Counted from the first letter of the stretch, positions 8,756-18,945 are shown. The stretch is DNA of 64,000 nt from Janthinobacterium sp. 344 (GCF_900112025.1 NZ_FOKL01000011.1:1-64000); one strand, 5' to 3'. The notes: generated from the letters alone by a model not told the origin. Made by a program: numbers and translations.

Positions 8756-9031
8756 ATGACACGTTCATTGAAAAAAGGGCCGTTCTGTGACGCCCACCTG
8801 GTGAAAAAAGTTGAAGCCGCGCAAGCAGCCAAAGACAAAAAGCCAATCAAAACCTGGTCGCGTCGTTCGACAATCATGCCTGACTTTATCGGCCTGACGA
8901 TCGCGGTACATAACGGCAAGCTGCACGTGCCGGTGTATGTTTCCGAAAACATGGTTGGTCACAAGCTCGGCGAATTCGCACTGACCCGTACGTTCAAGGG
9001 CCATGCAGCTGACAAAAAGGCTAAGAAATAA
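8756..9031 (+). CDS. rpsS: 30S ribosomal protein S19
   Basis: The 91-residue S19 has the typical [10 protein letters not shown] start and [24 protein letters not shown]. It contacts S13 in the 30S head. It lies ten bases after rplB, and its stop overlaps the rplV start by one base. Confidence 0.97.
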   Translation: MTRSLKKGPFCDAHLVKKVEAAQAAKDKKPIKTWSRRSTIMPDFIGLTIAVHNGKLHVPVYVSENMVGHKLGEFALTRTFKGHAADKKAKK

Positions 9032-9360
9032 TGGAAACTAAAGCTATCCTCAAAGGTGTGCGCCTGTCGGACCAAAAGGGCCGCCTGGTTGCTGACCTGA
9101 TCCGTGGCAAGAAAGTTGACGCAGCACTCAACATCTTGCAATTCAGCCCGAAAAAAGGTGCTGCGATCATCAAGCGCGTTCTGGAATCCGCTATTGCGAA
9201 TGCCGAGCACAATGATGGCGCGGACATCGACGAATTGTTCGTGAAAACGATCTACGTCGAAAAGGGCCCCGTCCTGAAGCGCTTCACCGCGCGTGCAAAA
9301 GGCCGTGGCGACCGTATTTCGAAACAATCCTGTCACGTTTACGTGACTGTCGGTAACTAA
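9031..9360 (+). CDS. rplV: 50S ribosomal protein L22
   Basis: The 109-residue L22 has [20 protein letters not shown] at the start and the tunnel hairpin ending [21 protein letters not shown]22 lines the exit tunnel and, with L4, affects macrolide binding. TAATG couples it to rpsS. Confidence 0.97.
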   Translation: METKAILKGVRLSDQKGRLVADLIRGKKVDAALNILQFSPKKGAAIIKRVLESAIANAEHNDGADIDELFVKTIYVEKGPVLKRFTARAKGRGDRISKQSCHVYVTVGN

Positions 9361-9369
9361 GGAGCCACG

Positions 9370-10185
9370 ATGGGTCAGAAAATTCATCCAACCGGTTTCC
9401 GTCTGGCGGTCACCCGTAACTGGGCTTCGCGCTGGTATGCAGGCAACGGTAATTTCGCTGCCATGCTGAACGAAGACTTGAAAGCACGTGCTTACCTGAA
9501 AAAGAAACTGAAGAACGCTTCCGTTGGCCGCATCGTTATCGAGCGCCCAGCCAAGAACGCGCGCTTCACGATCTACAGCTCGCGTCCAGGCGTGGTCATT
9601 GGTAAAAAAGGCGAAGACATCGAAGTACTGAAGTCCGCGCTGACCAAGATCATGGGCGTGCCTGTTCACGTGAACATCGAAGAAATCCGCAAGCCGGAAA
9701 TCGACTCGCAACTGATCGCCGATTCGATCGCTCAGCAGCTGGAAAAACGGATCATGTTCCGCCGCGCCATGAAGCGCGCAATGCAAAACGCAATGCGCCT
9801 GGGTGCTCTCGGTATCAAGATCATGTCGTCCGGCCGTCTGAACGGTATCGAAATCGCGCGTAAAGAGTGGTACCGCGAAGGCCGCGTGCCTCTGCATACC
9901 CTGCGCGCCGATATCGACTACGGTACCAGCGAAGCGTCGACCACCTACGGCATCATCGGCGTCAAGGTGTGGGTATACAAAGGTGACCGCGCGCCTAACG
10001 GCGATGCACCAGTCATCGATACTCCAGCTGACGAGAAGAAGAGCCGCGGTCCACGCCGTGACGATGGCAAGCCAGCCGGCCGCCCACGTCCAGCGGGTGC
10101 GAAACCATCCACAGCACCAGGTGCTGCTCGTGTGCGCGCCGCTAAACCGGCCGCCGCTGCACCAGCTGAGAAAGCAGGAGAATAA
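9370..10185 (+). CDS. rpsC: 30S ribosomal protein S3 with an Ala/Pro/Lys tail
   Basis: This 271-residue S3 has the KH domain loop ([13 protein letters not shown]) and the conserved C-terminal domain ([24 protein letters not shown]). The last 50 to 60 residues ([19 protein letters not shown], then Ala-rich) form a low-complexity basic tail that makes it about 40 residues longer than the 233-residue E. coli protein. S3 forms part of the mRNA entry helicase. Confidence 0.97.
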   Translation: MGQKIHPTGFRLAVTRNWASRWYAGNGNFAAMLNEDLKARAYLKKKLKNASVGRIVIERPAKNARFTIYSSRPGVVIGKKGEDIEVLKSALTKIMGVPVHVNIEEIRKPEIDSQLIADSIAQQLEKRIMFRRAMKRAMQNAMRLGALGIKIMSSGRLNGIEIARKEWYREGRVPLHTLRADIDYGTSEASTTYGIIGVKVWVYKGDRAPNGDAPVIDTPADEKKSRGPRRDDGKPAGRPRPAGAKPSTAPGAARVRAAKPAAAAPAEKAGE

Positions 10186-10187
10186 TC

Positions 10188-10607
10188 ATGCTGCAACCAG
10201 CACGCAGAAAGTATCGTAAAGAGCAGAAAGGCCGTAACACCGGTATTTCGCACAGCCGCGGCACCGCCGTGTCGTTTGGCGAATTCGGTCTGAAGGCAGT
10301 TGCGCGCGGTCGTATCACTGCGCGTCAAATTGAAGCGGCGCGTCGTGCAATGACGCGTCACATCAAGCGCGGTGGCCGTATCTGGATCCGTATTTTCCCG
10401 GACAAACCGATTTCGAACAAACCGGCTGAAGTCCGTATGGGTAACGGTAAAGGTAATCCTGAGTACTACGTCGCTGAAATTCAGCCAGGCAAAGTACTGT
10501 ACGAAATGGATGGCGTTGATGAAGCGCTGGCACGGGAAGCATTCCGTCTTGCCGCCGCTAAACTGCCACTGGCGACGACGTTTGTCATCCGCCAAGTCGG
10601 CCAATAA
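10188..10607 (+). CDS. rplP: 50S ribosomal protein L16
   Basis: The 139-residue L16 begins [17 protein letters not shown] and has [23 protein letters not shown], including the Arg hydroxylated by YcfD in other bacteria. It helps position tRNA at the A site. It starts two bases after rpsC. Confidence 0.97.
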   Translation: MLQPARRKYRKEQKGRNTGISHSRGTAVSFGEFGLKAVARGRITARQIEAARRAMTRHIKRGGRIWIRIFPDKPISNKPAEVRMGNGKGNPEYYVAEIQPGKVLYEMDGVDEALAREAFRLAAAKLPLATTFVIRQVGQ

Positions 10608-10619
10608 TTGGAGTTGTAT

Positions 10620-10811
10620 ATGAAAGCATCTGAACTCCGCGGCAAGGACCAGCCAGCTCTGCAAAAAGAGCTGAATGACCTGTTGAAGGCACAGTTCGGC
10701 CTGCGCATGCAAATCGCTACGCAGCAGCTGAGCAACACTTCGCAGCTCAAGAAGGTACGCCGCGATATCGCGCGTGTGAAGACGGTAATGAATCTGAAGG
10801 AAGCCAAATGA
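10620..10811 (+). CDS. rpmC: 50S ribosomal protein L29
   Basis: The 63-residue L29 starts [10 protein letters not shown] with GGAG upstream. It consists of the two long helices typical of the family ([18 protein letters not shown], then [14 protein letters not shown]). Its stop overlaps the rpsQ start by four bases. Confidence 0.97.
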   Translation: MKASELRGKDQPALQKELNDLLKAQFGLRMQIATQQLSNTSQLKKVRRDIARVKTVMNLKEAK

Positions 10812-11080
10812 ACGAACCAGTGAAACAGTCGCTCAAGCGCACGCTGATCGGTAAAGTGGTTTCGGACAAGATGGACAAGACCGTTACCGTTCTGATCGAG
10901 CGCCACGTAAAACATCCTTTGTATGGCAAGATCATCATGCGTTCGAACAAGTATCACGCGCATGACGAGACCAACCAAGTCAAGGCCGGTGACACGGTCG
11001 AGATCCAGGAAGGTCGCCCGATCTCCAAAACGAAGGCATGGACGGTGACACGTGTGGTTCAAGCCGCACCAACCGTTTAA
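10808..11080 (+). CDS. rpsQ: 30S ribosomal protein S17
   Basis: The 90-residue S17 has [20 protein letters not shown] and [12 protein letters not shown], with the OB-fold end [21 protein letters not shown]. It binds 16S rRNA early in assembly. It is the last gene of the S10 operon, and a terminator follows at once. Confidence 0.97.
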   Translation: MNEPVKQSLKRTLIGKVVSDKMDKTVTVLIERHVKHPLYGKIIMRSNKYHAHDETNQVKAGDTVEIQEGRPISKTKAWTVTRVVQAAPTV

Positions 11081-11082
11081 AT

Positions 11083-11112
11083 AAAAACCACCGTTTCGGC
11101 GGTGGCTTTTAA
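11083..11112 (+). terminator. Terminator after rpsQ
   Basis: CCACCG (11088-11093) pairs with CGGTGG (11100-11105), flanked by A5 and followed by CTTTTAATT. This is a normal intrinsic terminator and separates the S10 and spc segments. Confidence 0.7.
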
Positions 11113-11333
11113 TTAGTACTTGCAGGCCCGCAAATTGTATGTAATACTTGCGGGCTTCGTTCATGTAACGCCGCAAAGTGTCTGGCCACAGACAGTAGCA
11201 TTCGCGGTCAGTTGATGTATGAAGGTCATGCACCCAAACAGTGAAGCCCAGCAGGGCGGCTCTGGCGGGACCAAGACTGACCGTGGGTCTACATTGTGTG
11301 GATTCTTCGGCTTAAGTTGGGAAAGAGAATACT
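11113..11333 (+). promoter_or_regulatory. Structured intergenic leader before rplN
   Basis: The gap has a second strong stem, GCCCGCAA (11126-11133) with TTGCGGGC (11148-11155), and a third, TGTCTG (11179-11184) with CAGACA (11189-11194). A promoter for rplN must lie here if the rpsQ terminator is efficient, but I could not find a convincing -35/-10 pair. TACATT at 11290-11295 is only a weak -10 candidate. Confidence 0.4.
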
Positions 11334-11702
11334 ATGATTCAAACTGAAAGCCGGCTCGAAGTGGCTGACAATACCGGTGCCAAAGAAGTAATGTGCATCA
11401 AGGTATTGGGCGGCTCCAAGCGCCGTTATGCTGGCATTGGCGATGTGATCAAGGTAACCGTTAAGGTTGCTGCGCCACGTGGCCGTGTCAAAAAAGGTGA
11501 AATTTATAACGCCGTGGTTGTGCGCACCGCTAAAGGTGTTCGCCGCCAAGACGGTTCCCTGGTGAAGTTCGACGGCAACGCCGCCGTTCTGTTGAACGCC
11601 AAGCTGGAACCGATCGGTACCCGTATTTTTGGACCTGTCACGCGCGAACTGCGCACTGAGAAGTTCATGAAAATCGTGTCCCTGGCACCGGAAGTCCTGT
11701 AA
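11334..11702 (+). CDS. rplN: 50S ribosomal protein L14
   Basis: The 122-residue L14 starts [20 protein letters not shown] and contains [20 protein letters not shown] and DGNAAVLLN. It forms part of the inter-subunit bridge. It is the first gene of the spc segment, preceded by GGGAAAGAG. Confidence 0.98.
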   Translation: MIQTESRLEVADNTGAKEVMCIKVLGGSKRRYAGIGDVIKVTVKVAAPRGRVKKGEIYNAVVVRTAKGVRRQDGSLVKFDGNAAVLLNAKLEPIGTRIFGPVTRELRTEKFMKIVSLAPEVL

Positions 11703-11711
11703 GGAGTCGTA

Positions 11712-12026
11712 ATGGATAAGATTCGTAAAAACGACGAAGTCATCGTTCTGACCGGGAAAGACAAGGGCAAACGTGGTGTGGTACAGCAGCGTATCGATGC
11801 TGAACATATCGTGGTTGACGGCATTAACATCGCTAAAAAAGCGACTAAGCCAAACCCGATGACTGGCGTAACTGGTGGTATCGTCGATAAGACCATGCCA
11901 ATTCACGTGTCCAACGTTGCATTGTTCAATGCAGCGACTGGCAAGGCAGATCGCGTGGGTTTCAAAGAAGTGGATGGCAAAAAAGTCCGCGTCTTTAAAT
12001 CCTCCGGCGAAGTAGTGAAGGCTTAA
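11712..12026 (+). CDS. rplX: 50S ribosomal protein L24
   Basis: The 104-residue L24 has the KOW motif near its start ([17 protein letters not shown]) and [16 protein letters not shown]. It is one of the assembly-initiating proteins of the 50S subunit. A GGAG site precedes the start. Confidence 0.97.
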   Translation: MDKIRKNDEVIVLTGKDKGKRGVVQQRIDAEHIVVDGINIAKKATKPNPMTGVTGGIVDKTMPIHVSNVALFNAATGKADRVGFKEVDGKKVRVFKSSGEVVKA

Positions 12027-12032
12027 GAAATC

Positions 12033-12572
12033 ATGGCACGTCTCCAAGAATTCTATAAAGAAAAAGTCGTTGCCGACCTGACCAGCAAGTTTGGTTACAA
12101 GTCGGTAATGGAAGTTCCACGCCTGACCAAGATCACCCTGAACATGGGTGTTGGTGAGGCTATCGCGGATAAAAAAGTTCTCGAGCACGCAGTTGCTGAC
12201 TTGACCAAGATCGCCGGCCAGAAGCCAGTGACCACCAAGTCCCGCAAAGCGATCGCAGGCTTCAAAATCCGTGAAGGTTACCCGATCGGTACGATGGTCA
12301 CCCTGCGCGGCGCTCGCATGTACGAGTTCCTGGATCGCTTCATTACCGTGGCTCTGCCGCGCGTACGCGATTTCCGTGGTGTGAACGGCCGTGCATTTGA
12401 TGGTCGTGGCAACTACAACATCGGTGTCAAGGAACAGATCATTTTCCCTGAAATCGAATACGACAAGATTGACGCGTTGCGCGGTATGAATATCAGCATC
12501 ACGACAACCGCTAAGACCGATGACGAAGCCAAAGCTTTGCTCGCCGCCTTTAAATTCCCTTTCAGGAACTGA
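12033..12572 (+). CDS. rplE: 50S ribosomal protein L5
   Basis: The 179-residue L5 starts [16 protein letters not shown] and has [30 protein letters not shown] and [14 protein letters not shown]. It binds 5S rRNA in the central protuberance. The gene is close to rplX and rpsN, with only six and two bases between. Confidence 0.98.
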   Translation: MARLQEFYKEKVVADLTSKFGYKSVMEVPRLTKITLNMGVGEAIADKKVLEHAVADLTKIAGQKPVTTKSRKAIAGFKIREGYPIGTMVTLRGARMYEFLDRFITVALPRVRDFRGVNGRAFDGRGNYNIGVKEQIIFPEIEYDKIDALRGMNISITTTAKTDDEAKALLAAFKFPFRN

Positions 12573-12574
12573 TC

Positions 12575-12880
12575 ATGGCCAAACTGTCACTGATTAATCG
12601 TGAGATCAAGCGTGCTGACCTGGTGGCGAAATTCGCCCCTAAGCGCGAAGCTCTCAAGGCCATCGTCGATGACCAATCGAAATCGGAAGAAGAGCGCTAC
12701 GAAGCTCGCCTGAAACTGCAGGCGCTGCCACGTAACTCGAACCCGACGCGTCAACGTAACCGTTGCGCCATCACCGGTCGTCCGCGCGGCACATTCCGTA
12801 AATTCGGTCTGGGTCGTATCAAGCTCCGTGAATTCGCCATGCGTGGTGAAATTCCGGGTATGACAAAAGCAAGCTGGTAA
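12575..12880 (+). CDS. rpsN: 30S ribosomal protein S14, zinc-free form
   Basis: The 101-residue protein is the long S14 type. It has [20 protein letters not shown] and the end [25 protein letters not shown]. The zinc CXXC pairs of the short type are absent, because only one cysteine occurs in the ribbon region. Confidence 0.97.
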   Translation: MAKLSLINREIKRADLVAKFAPKREALKAIVDDQSKSEEERYEARLKLQALPRNSNPTRQRNRCAITGRPRGTFRKFGLGRIKLREFAMRGEIPGMTKASW

Positions 12881-12894
12881 TAGGAGAATATGCA

Positions 12895-13290
12895 ATGAGT
12901 ATGAGCGATCCTATCGCCGATATGCTGACCCGCATTCGCAACGCACAAGGCGTGCAAAAAACGACCGTGGCCATGCCATCGTCGAAAGTCAAAATTGCGA
13001 TTGCCAACGTCCTGAAGGACGAGGGTTACATTGAAGATTTCGCTGTTGCCGAAGCTGGTGGCAAGGCGGAACTGAAGATCGGTTTGAAGTATTATGTTGG
13101 CCGTCCCGTTATTGAGCGCTTGGAGCGCGTGTCCCGTCCGGGTCTGCGCGTCTACAAGGGTAAAGACGAGATCCCTGTTGTGATGAATGGCTTGGGTGTG
13201 GCGATCGTGTCGACTCCGCAAGGCGTCATGACTGACCGCAAAGCACGCGCTACCGGTGTCGGCGGCGAAGTTATTTGCTACGTGGCTTAA
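12895..13290 (+). CDS. rpsH: 30S ribosomal protein S8
   Basis: The 131-residue S8 starts [18 protein letters not shown] and ends with [20 protein letters not shown]. In E. coli S8 represses spc operon translation by binding near the rplE start; this was not evaluated here. GGAG lies before the ATG, and a second in-frame ATG follows two codons later. Confidence 0.98.
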   Translation: MSMSDPIADMLTRIRNAQGVQKTTVAMPSSKVKIAIANVLKDEGYIEDFAVAEAGGKAELKIGLKYYVGRPVIERLERVSRPGLRVYKGKDEIPVVMNGLGVAIVSTPQGVMTDRKARATGVGGEVICYVA

Positions 13291-13300
13291 GGAGTTACAC

Positions 13301-13834
13301 ATGTCTCGAGTAGCTAAAATGCCTATCGTAGTGCCAGCTGGCGCCGAAGTCGCCATCTCCGCACAAGCGATCACCGTAAAAGGCCCGCTGGGCGTGCTTT
13401 CCCAAGCCCTCACCGGCCTGGTCAAAGTAGAAAACAATGCAGGAACCCTGAGTTTCGACGTGGCGAATGACAGCCGCGAAGCCAATGCCATGTCCGGCAC
13501 GCTGCGCGCACTGGTCAACAACATGGTTGTTGGCGTCACCAAGGGTTTCGAGAAAAAGCTGAACCTGGTAGGCGTGGGTTACAAGGCGCAAGCTCAAGGC
13601 GACAAGCTGAATCTGTCCCTGGGTTTCTCGCACCCTGTAGTGCATGACATGCCAGCCGGCGTTACCTGCGCAACACCAACCCCGACCGAGATCCTGATTA
13701 AAGGTATCGACCGTCAACAGGTTGGCCAGGTAGCCGCTGAAGTTCGTGCTTACCGCGCTCCTGAGCCTTATAAAGGCAAGGGCGTTCGCTATGCGGACGA
13801 AGTGGTTAAGCTTAAAGAAACCAAGAAGAAGTAA
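13301..13834 (+). CDS. rplF: 50S ribosomal protein L6
   Basis: The 177-residue L6 starts [14 protein letters not shown] after AAGGAG. It has two related domains and the family ending [19 protein letters not shown]. It lies near the factor-binding site of the 50S subunit. The longer frame upstream overlaps rpsH and was not used. Confidence 0.97.
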   Translation: MSRVAKMPIVVPAGAEVAISAQAITVKGPLGVLSQALTGLVKVENNAGTLSFDVANDSREANAMSGTLRALVNNMVVGVTKGFEKKLNLVGVGYKAQAQGDKLNLSLGFSHPVVHDMPAGVTCATPTPTEILIKGIDRQQVGQVAAEVRAYRAPEPYKGKGVRYADEVVKLKETKKK

Positions 13835-13847
13835 TTAGGGGCTGACG

Positions 13848-14210
13848 ATGGATAAGAAAGAATCACGGCTTCGCCGCGGACGCCAAACCCGCATCAAGAT
13901 TGCGGAATTGAAAGTAAATCGCTTGTCGGTGCACCGCACCAACCTGCACATTTACGCCAACCTGATCAGCCCGGACGCTAAAGTCCTGGTTTCGGCCTCG
14001 ACGGCTGAAGCGGAAGTACGCGCTGAACTGGCAGGCCAATCCGGCAAAGGCGGCAATGCCGCTGCTGCAGCCTTGATCGGCAAGCGCGTCGCTGAAAAAG
14101 CGTTGAAAGCAGGAATTACCGAAGTTGCGTTCGACCGCTCCGGTTTCCGTTACCACGGCCGTGTGAAAGCGTTGGCAGAAGCCGCACGCGAAGCCGGTCT
14201 GAAGTTCTAA
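13848..14210 (+). CDS. rplR: 50S ribosomal protein L18
   Basis: The 120-residue L18 has the basic start [18 protein letters not shown], then [16 protein letters not shown] and the end [20 protein letters not shown]. It binds 5S rRNA together with L5. Confidence 0.97.
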   Translation: MDKKESRLRRGRQTRIKIAELKVNRLSVHRTNLHIYANLISPDAKVLVSASTAEAEVRAELAGQSGKGGNAAAAALIGKRVAEKALKAGITEVAFDRSGFRYHGRVKALAEAAREAGLKF

Positions 14211-14219
14211 GGATCAATC

Positions 14220-14738
14220 ATGGCAAAAATGCAAGCAAAAATGCAAAGCGACAAGCCGGATGATGGCATGCGCGAAAAAATGATCGCGATCAACCGCGTG
14301 ACCAAAGTGGTCAAGGGTGGTCGTATCATGGGTTTCGCCGCGCTGACCGTAGTTGGTGATGGCGATGGCCGCGTCGGCATGGGCAAGGGCAAATCGAAAG
14401 AAGTGCCAGTTGGCGTGCAGAAGGCAATGGAAGAAGCCCGTCGCAACCTGATCAAAGTACCGCTCAAAAACGGCACCTTGCATCACACGGTTGTTGGTCG
14501 TCACGGCGCCTCCAAGGTCCTGATGAACCCAGCTAAGCCGGGTACTGGCGTTATCGCTGGTGGCGCAATGCGCGCTATCTTCGAAGTGATGGGCGTGACG
14601 GACGTGGTGGCGAAATCCACCGGTTCGAACAACCCATACAACCTGGTACGCGCTACGCTGGACGGCCTGTCGAAAATGAGCACTGCTTCCGATATCGCTG
14701 CCAAGCGCGGCAAGTCGGTCGAAGACATTCTGGCTTAA
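14220..14738 (+). CDS. rpsE: 30S ribosomal protein S5
   Basis: The 172-residue S5 has the double-stranded RNA-binding fold ([19 protein letters not shown]) and GHGASK-like loop region [19 protein letters not shown]. It acts in decoding accuracy and mRNA unwinding. It is spaced tightly between rplR and rpmD. Confidence 0.97.
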   Translation: MAKMQAKMQSDKPDDGMREKMIAINRVTKVVKGGRIMGFAALTVVGDGDGRVGMGKGKSKEVPVGVQKAMEEARRNLIKVPLKNGTLHHTVVGRHGASKVLMNPAKPGTGVIAGGAMRAIFEVMGVTDVVAKSTGSNNPYNLVRATLDGLSKMSTASDIAAKRGKSVEDILA

Positions 14739-14748
14739 GGTGGACAAA

Positions 14749-14928
14749 ATGACAAACACAGTCAAAGTGCAATTGGTCAAGGGCTTGATCGGTACGCGCG
14801 AATCGCATCGCGCTACCGTGCGCGGTCTGGGTCTGCGTCGTGTAAATTCGGTTTCCGAATTGCAAGACACCCCATCCGTACGCGGCATGATCAATAAAGT
14901 ATCGTATCTCGTTAAAGTTGTCGGGTAA
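14749..14928 (+). CDS. rpmD: 50S ribosomal protein L30
   Basis: The 59-residue L30 starts [16 protein letters not shown] and has [20 protein letters not shown]. The ATG at 14749 was chosen over GTG at 14740 because GGTGG stands before it and the family starts there. Confidence 0.96.
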   Translation: MTNTVKVQLVKGLIGTRESHRATVRGLGLRRVNSVSELQDTPSVRGMINKVSYLVKVVG

Positions 14929-14942
14929 GCCTTCGGGCTTAC
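14925..14942 (+). other. UUCG tetraloop hairpin across the rpmD stop codon
   Basis: GTAAGCC (14925-14931), loop TTCG and GGCTTAC (14936-14942) form a perfect seven-pair stem that contains the rpmD TAA. There is no T tract, so it is more likely an mRNA stability or ribosome-spacing element than a terminator. Confidence 0.6.
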
Positions 14943-14958
14943 ACGAACGGAGCAAATC

Positions 14959-15390
14959 ATGGAATTGAATACTATTGCACCAGCCGAAGGCGCTAAGCAC
15001 TACAAGCGTCGCGTCGGCCGCGGTATCGGCTCCGGCCTGGGTAAAACCTCGGGTCGTGGTCACAAAGGTCAGAAATCGCGTTCGGGCGGCTTTCATAAAG
15101 TCGGTTTCGAAGGCGGTCAGATGCCTCTGCAACGCCGTCTGCCTAAGCGCGGTTTCAAATCGATGCACGCAACCTTCAAAGCTGAAGTGCGCCTGTCCGA
15201 TCTGAACAACCTGGCTGTTGGCGATGTCGACATTCTGGTCTTGAAGCAAGCTGGCGTTCTGGGCGTGTTGGCCCGTGACGTGCGCGTGATCTTGTCCGGC
15301 GAAATCACCAAAGCGGTGAATTTGAAGGGCTTGAAAGTGTCCGCTGGCGCGAAAGCAGCCATCGAAGCAGCCGGCGGCTCGGTAGCCTGA
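14959..15390 (+). CDS. rplO: 50S ribosomal protein L15
   Basis: The 143-residue L15 starts [20 protein letters not shown] and has the Gly/Arg-rich segment [17 protein letters not shown] plus [18 protein letters not shown]. It is a late-assembly protein of the 50S core. Confidence 0.97.
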   Translation: MELNTIAPAEGAKHYKRRVGRGIGSGLGKTSGRGHKGQKSRSGGFHKVGFEGGQMPLQRRLPKRGFKSMHATFKAEVRLSDLNNLAVGDVDILVLKQAGVLGVLARDVRVILSGEITKAVNLKGLKVSAGAKAAIEAAGGSVA

Positions 15391-15422
15391 GTTGACCGCT
15401 AACAGCTTGATCGGAGCGAAAA

Positions 15423-16757
15423 TTGGCGACTAATCCACAACTTGCTAAAAGTGCAGCGGCCGGTTTCCCTTGGGGACGGCTCTGGTTTTTGCTTGGCGCA
15501 TTGGTGGTTTATCGTATCGGTGCTCACGTCCCGGTTCCCGGGATTGACCCGACACAATTAGCCTCGCTGTTCAAGGAGCACGAAGGCGGCGTCCTGGGCA
15601 TGTTCAACATGTTCTCGGGCGGTGCCTTGTCTCGTTTTACAGTGTTTGCGTTGGGTATCATGCCTTATATCTCGGCCTCGATCATCATGCAATTGCTGTC
15701 GATCGTGTCACCGCAGATGGAAGCGTTGAAAAAAGAAGGCGAAGCAGGTCGTCGCAAGATCACCCAGTACACCCGGTATTTCACGGTTGCCCTGGCACTG
15801 TTCCAAGCGTTAGGCATTGCAGTCGCACTGGAGTCGCAAGCTGGTCTGGTGTTGGAACCTGGTCTTGCATTCCGCTTCGTGACGGTCGTCACTTTGTTGA
15901 CCGGAACAATGTTTTTGATGTGGTTGGGTGAGCAAATTACCGAGCGTGGCTTGGGGAATGGCATCTCGATCATCATTTTTGCCGGGATTGCAGCCGGTCT
16001 GCCGTCGGCGTTGGGTGGCTTGTTCACTCAGGTGTCGAATGGTTCGATCAGCAGCTTCAGCGCGATTTTCATCGTCATCCTGGTAGCACTGGTAACGTAC
16101 TTCGTTGTATTCGTCGAACGTGGTCAGCGCAAAATATTGGTCAATTACGCGAAGCGCCAGGTAGGCAACAAGATTTATGGCGGTCAAACCAGCCATTTGC
16201 CGTTGAAGCTGAACATGGCCGGCGTGATCCCGCCGATCTTTGCTTCTTCGATCATCTTGTTTCCGGCCACTATCGTGGACTGGTTTTCAAAGGGCGCCGA
16301 CAACGCTAACCCTGCGGTGCGGTTCTTGAAAGATTTGGCAGCATCGATGGGGCCTGGTGAGCCTATCCATGCGCTGTTGTACGCAGTGGCGATCGTGTTC
16401 TTCTGTTTCTTCTATACAGCGCTGGTATTTAACAGCAAGGAAACAGCGGATAACTTGAAGAAAAGCGGTGCGTTCATTCCCGGGATCCGTCCAGGCGAGC
16501 AGACAGCCCGTTACATCGACAAGATCCTGACACGCTTGACACTTGCCGGCGCAGTCTACATCACCCTGGTGTGTTTATTGCCGGAATTTATGCAAGCCCA
16601 GTGGAAGGTACCATTCTATTTCGGCGGTACTTCTTTATTGATTATTGTAGTTGTCACCATGGATTTCATGGCGCAAGTACAGAACTACGTGATGTCGCAG
16701 CAATATGATTCGCTGCTGCGCAAAGCAAATTTCAAGGGCGGAATTCCGACGCGTTAA
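15423..16757 (+). CDS. secY: Preprotein translocase subunit SecY
   Basis: This 444-residue protein forms the membrane channel of the Sec translocon, with ten transmembrane segments. Recognisable parts are the plug region ([28 protein letters not shown]) split across segments 1 and 2, the cytoplasmic loop [19 protein letters not shown], and the C-terminal loop [19 protein letters not shown]. The start codon is TTG at 15423 with CGGAGCG upstream. No ATG fits better, and the N-terminus [18 protein letters not shown] matches the family. Confidence 0.97.
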   Translation: MATNPQLAKSAAAGFPWGRLWFLLGALVVYRIGAHVPVPGIDPTQLASLFKEHEGGVLGMFNMFSGGALSRFTVFALGIMPYISASIIMQLLSIVSPQMEALKKEGEAGRRKITQYTRYFTVALALFQALGIAVALESQAGLVLEPGLAFRFVTVVTLLTGTMFLMWLGEQITERGLGNGISIIIFAGIAAGLPSALGGLFTQVSNGSISSFSAIFIVILVALVTYFVVFVERGQRKILVNYAKRQVGNKIYGGQTSHLPLKLNMAGVIPPIFASSIILFPATIVDWFSKGADNANPAVRFLKDLAASMGPGEPIHALLYAVAIVFFCFFYTALVFNSKETADNLKKSGAFIPGIRPGEQTARYIDKILTRLTLAGAVYITLVCLLPEFMQAQWKVPFYFGGTSLLIIVVVTMDFMAQVQNYVMSQQYDSLLRKANFKGGIPTR

Positions 16758-16775
16758 GCGCGGTAAACATACCGA

Positions 16776-16994
16776 ATGGCAAAAGACGACGTCATACAGA
16801 TGCAGGGCGAGATTCTTGAGAATCTCCCAAATGCAACATTTCGAGTGAAGCTGGAGAACGGACACGTGGTGCTCGGGCATATTTCAGGTAAAATGCGGAT
16901 GAATTATATTCGCATTCTCCCTGGAGACAAGGTGACGGTGGAGTTGACGCCGTACGACCTGAGCCGAGCCCGCATTGTGTTCCGTACCAAGTAA
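16776..16994 (+). CDS. infA: Translation initiation factor IF-1
   Basis: The 72-residue OB-fold protein [18 protein letters not shown] has [20 protein letters not shown] and ends RIVFRTK, typical of IF-1. It occupies the A site during initiation. The Shine-Dalgarno sequence is weak. Confidence 0.97.
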   Translation: MAKDDVIQMQGEILENLPNATFRVKLENGHVVLGHISGKMRMNYIRILPGDKVTVELTPYDLSRARIVFRTK

Positions 16995-17036
16995 CACACT
17001 GAATCAAACCAAAGAAGCGAAAGAAAGAGCCCAAAA

Positions 17037-17150
17037 ATGAAAGTTCTCGCATCAGTCAAGCGGATCTGCCGCAACTGCAAGATCATCAAGCGCAAAGGCG
17101 TAGTCCGCGTTATCTGCGTGGAACCACGTCACAAGCAGCGTCAAGGTTAA
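17037..17150 (+). CDS. rpmJ: 50S ribosomal protein L36, zinc form
   Basis: The 37-residue protein [20 protein letters not shown] carries the zinc ligands Cys11, Cys14, Cys27 and His32. It lies between infA and rpsM, its normal position. AAAGAGCCC precedes the ATG. Confidence 0.96.
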   Translation: MKVLASVKRICRNCKIIKRKGVVRVICVEPRHKQRQG

Positions 17151-17164
17151 TCGAGGAATAACAA

Positions 17165-17530
17165 ATGGCACGTATTGCAGGGGTTAATATCCCAAATCAT
17201 CAGCATACCGTTATCGGCCTGACGGCCATCTACGGTGTGGGCCGTCCACGCGCAGAGAAAATCTGTGCATCGACCGGTGTAGCAACCAACAAAAAGATCA
17301 AAGATCTGGATGACAGCGAACTGGAAAAGCTGCGCGATGAAGTAGGTAAATTCATCGTCGAAGGCGATCTGCGTCGTGAACTGTCCATGAACATCAAGCG
17401 TTTGATGGATCTGGGTTGCTACCGCGGCATGCGTCATCGTAAGGGTCTGCCTTGCCGTGGCCAGCGTACGCGTACGAACGCACGTACCCGCAAGGGACCG
17501 CGTAAAGCCGCTCAATCGCTGAAAAAATAA
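17165..17530 (+). CDS. rpsM: 30S ribosomal protein S13
   Basis: The 121-residue S13 starts [19 protein letters not shown] and ends with the basic segment [18 protein letters not shown]. It contacts the P-site tRNA and bridges to the 50S. It is the first gene of the alpha segment. Confidence 0.98.
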   Translation: MARIAGVNIPNHQHTVIGLTAIYGVGRPRAEKICASTGVATNKKIKDLDDSELEKLRDEVGKFIVEGDLRRELSMNIKRLMDLGCYRGMRHRKGLPCRGQRTRTNARTRKGPRKAAQSLKK

Positions 17531-17547
17531 TCCGCTAGGGAATAATT

Positions 17548-17952
17548 ATGGCTAAGTCGCAAAATAACGCCGCATCAGCACGCGTGCGTAAAAAAGTTAA
17601 AAAGAACGTCGCTGAAGGCATCGCACATGTCCACGCATCGTTCAATAACACCATCATTACCATCACCGATCGTCAAGGCAATGCCTTGTCGTGGGCTACC
17701 TCCGGCGGTGCAGGCTTCAAGGGTTCGCGTAAATCGACCCCGTTCGCAGCGCAGGTCGCCGCGGAAGCCGCTGGTAAAGTGGCTGTTGAGTGTGGCGTCA
17801 AGAACCTGGAAGTACGTATCAAGGGCCCAGGTCCTGGTCGTGAATCCGCCGTTCGCGCGCTGAACAACCTGGGCATCAAGATCACCGAGATCCAGGACGT
17901 GACGCCGGTACCGCACAACGGTTGCCGTCCACCGAAACGTCGTCGTATCTAA
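17548..17952 (+). CDS. rpsK: 30S ribosomal protein S11
   Basis: The 134-residue S11 has [20 protein letters not shown] and the C-terminal [17 protein letters not shown] and [11 protein letters not shown]. It lines the platform near the E site. Confidence 0.98.
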   Translation: MAKSQNNAASARVRKKVKKNVAEGIAHVHASFNNTIITITDRQGNALSWATSGGAGFKGSRKSTPFAAQVAAEAAGKVAVECGVKNLEVRIKGPGPGRESAVRALNNLGIKITEIQDVTPVPHNGCRPPKRRRI

Positions 17953-17967
17953 GATAGTGTTGCAGAG

Positions 17968-17981
17968 GGCGCTTCGGCGCC
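17968..17981 (+). other. Short UUCG hairpin after rpsK
   Basis: GGCGC, loop TTCG and GCGCC form a compact hairpin 16 bases after the rpsK stop. There is no T run. It could protect the 3' end of the mRNA. Confidence 0.5.
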
Positions 17982-18028
17982 AGCTGCTTTGCTGTCTGTT
18001 GTAACTCAGTACAGTTGTGTGAAAACGC

Positions 18029-18057
18029 TGGAGCAGGGGGCCGGAAACGGTTATACT
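18029..18057 (+). promoter_or_regulatory. Weak promoter-like sequence between rpsK and rpsD
   Basis: TATACT at 18052-18057 is a good -10. TGGAGC at 18029-18034, 17 bases upstream, is a poor -35. A transcript from here would enter the terminator hairpin at 18073 within about ten bases. Confidence 0.3.
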
Positions 18058-18072
18058 GCCCGGCTGTTCTTG

Positions 18073-18107
18073 CCTGTCAAATCCTGTTTGACGGGTTTTT
18101 CGTTTTC
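18073..18107 (+). terminator. Terminator hairpin before rpsD
   Basis: CCTGTCAAA (18073-18081) pairs with TTTGACGGG (18087-18095), with one G-T pair and loop TCCTG, followed by TTTTTCGTTTT. This is a textbook intrinsic terminator inside what is normally one operon. Confidence 0.7.
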
Positions 18108-18210
18108 AGCCACCGTCTGATTGAAACCAAATCAGACTAGCGCCTAACCGCATCAGTGTGTTTGATCATGCATGTGGCTGGGGCGTTATCATTTAAAAAA
18201 AGGAAGTATC

Positions 18211-18834
18211 GTGGCACGTTATATCGGACCTAAAGCAAAACTTTCCCGCCGTGAAGGTACAGACCTGTTCCTGAAGAGCGCACGTCGCTCGCTGGACAGC
18301 AAGTGCAAACTGGACGTCAAGCCAGGCCAGCACGGTGTCAAATCCGGCGCCCGCACCTCGGACTACGGTAACCAACTGCGCGAAAAGCAAAAAGTCAAGC
18401 GCATGTACGGCGTGCTGGAACGTCAATTCCGCCGCTACTTCGCTGAAGCAGACCGTCGTAAAGGCAACACCGGCGAAACGCTGTTGAAGTTGCTGGAAAC
18501 GCGTCTGGACAACGTTTGCTACCGCATGGGCTTTGGCTCGACCCGCGCTGAAGCGCGTCAACTGGTCAGCCACAAAGCGTTCACCGTGAACGGTATCGTT
18601 GTGAACATCGCTTCGTACGCAGTTAAAGTCGGTGACATCATCGCTGTTCGTGAAAAATCGAAAAAGCAAGTGCGTATCGTTGAAGCACTGTCGCTGGCTG
18701 AACAAGTTGGTATGCCTAGCTGGGTTTCGGTTGATGCCAAGAAAATGGAAGGTACCTTCAAGTCCCTGCCAGAGCGTAACGAAATCGCTAACGACGTCAA
18801 CGAATCGCTGATCGTCGAGCTGTACTCGCGTTAA
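18211..18834 (+). CDS. rpsD: 30S ribosomal protein S4
   Basis: The 207-residue S4 begins [15 protein letters not shown] and has the S4 RNA-binding domain ([20 protein letters not shown]). The start is GTG at 18211 with AAAGGAAG upstream. S4 initiates 16S assembly and in E. coli represses the alpha operon through a leader pseudoknot. The 258-base leader here could serve such a role, but I could not recognise the pseudoknot. Confidence 0.97.
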   Translation: MARYIGPKAKLSRREGTDLFLKSARRSLDSKCKLDVKPGQHGVKSGARTSDYGNQLREKQKVKRMYGVLERQFRRYFAEADRRKGNTGETLLKLLETRLDNVCYRMGFGSTRAEARQLVSHKAFTVNGIVVNIASYAVKVGDIIAVREKSKKQVRIVEALSLAEQVGMPSWVSVDAKKMEGTFKSLPERNEIANDVNESLIVELYSR

Positions 18835-18856
18835 TAGTAGTCAGTAGCAAGATCTC

Positions 18857-18888
18857 CGCCCACTTTGCTTTGGTAAAGTGGGCGTTTC
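18857..18888 (+). terminator. Terminator-like hairpin between rpsD and rpoA
   Basis: CGCCCACTTT (18857-18866) pairs perfectly with AAAGTGGGCG (18875-18884) around GCTTTGGT. It is followed only by TTTC, so the stem is strong but termination may be partial. Confidence 0.55.
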
Positions 18889-18945
18889 ACTAATGCCATC
18901 AGCCTTATCGGTGTAATGAGCCGAGGGTATTGAAAAGGACATTTC

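Noticed and set aside
11219..11345. Possible small frame before rplN
   Set aside because: It has no ribosome site, overlaps the rplN start out of frame and shows no protein-like features.
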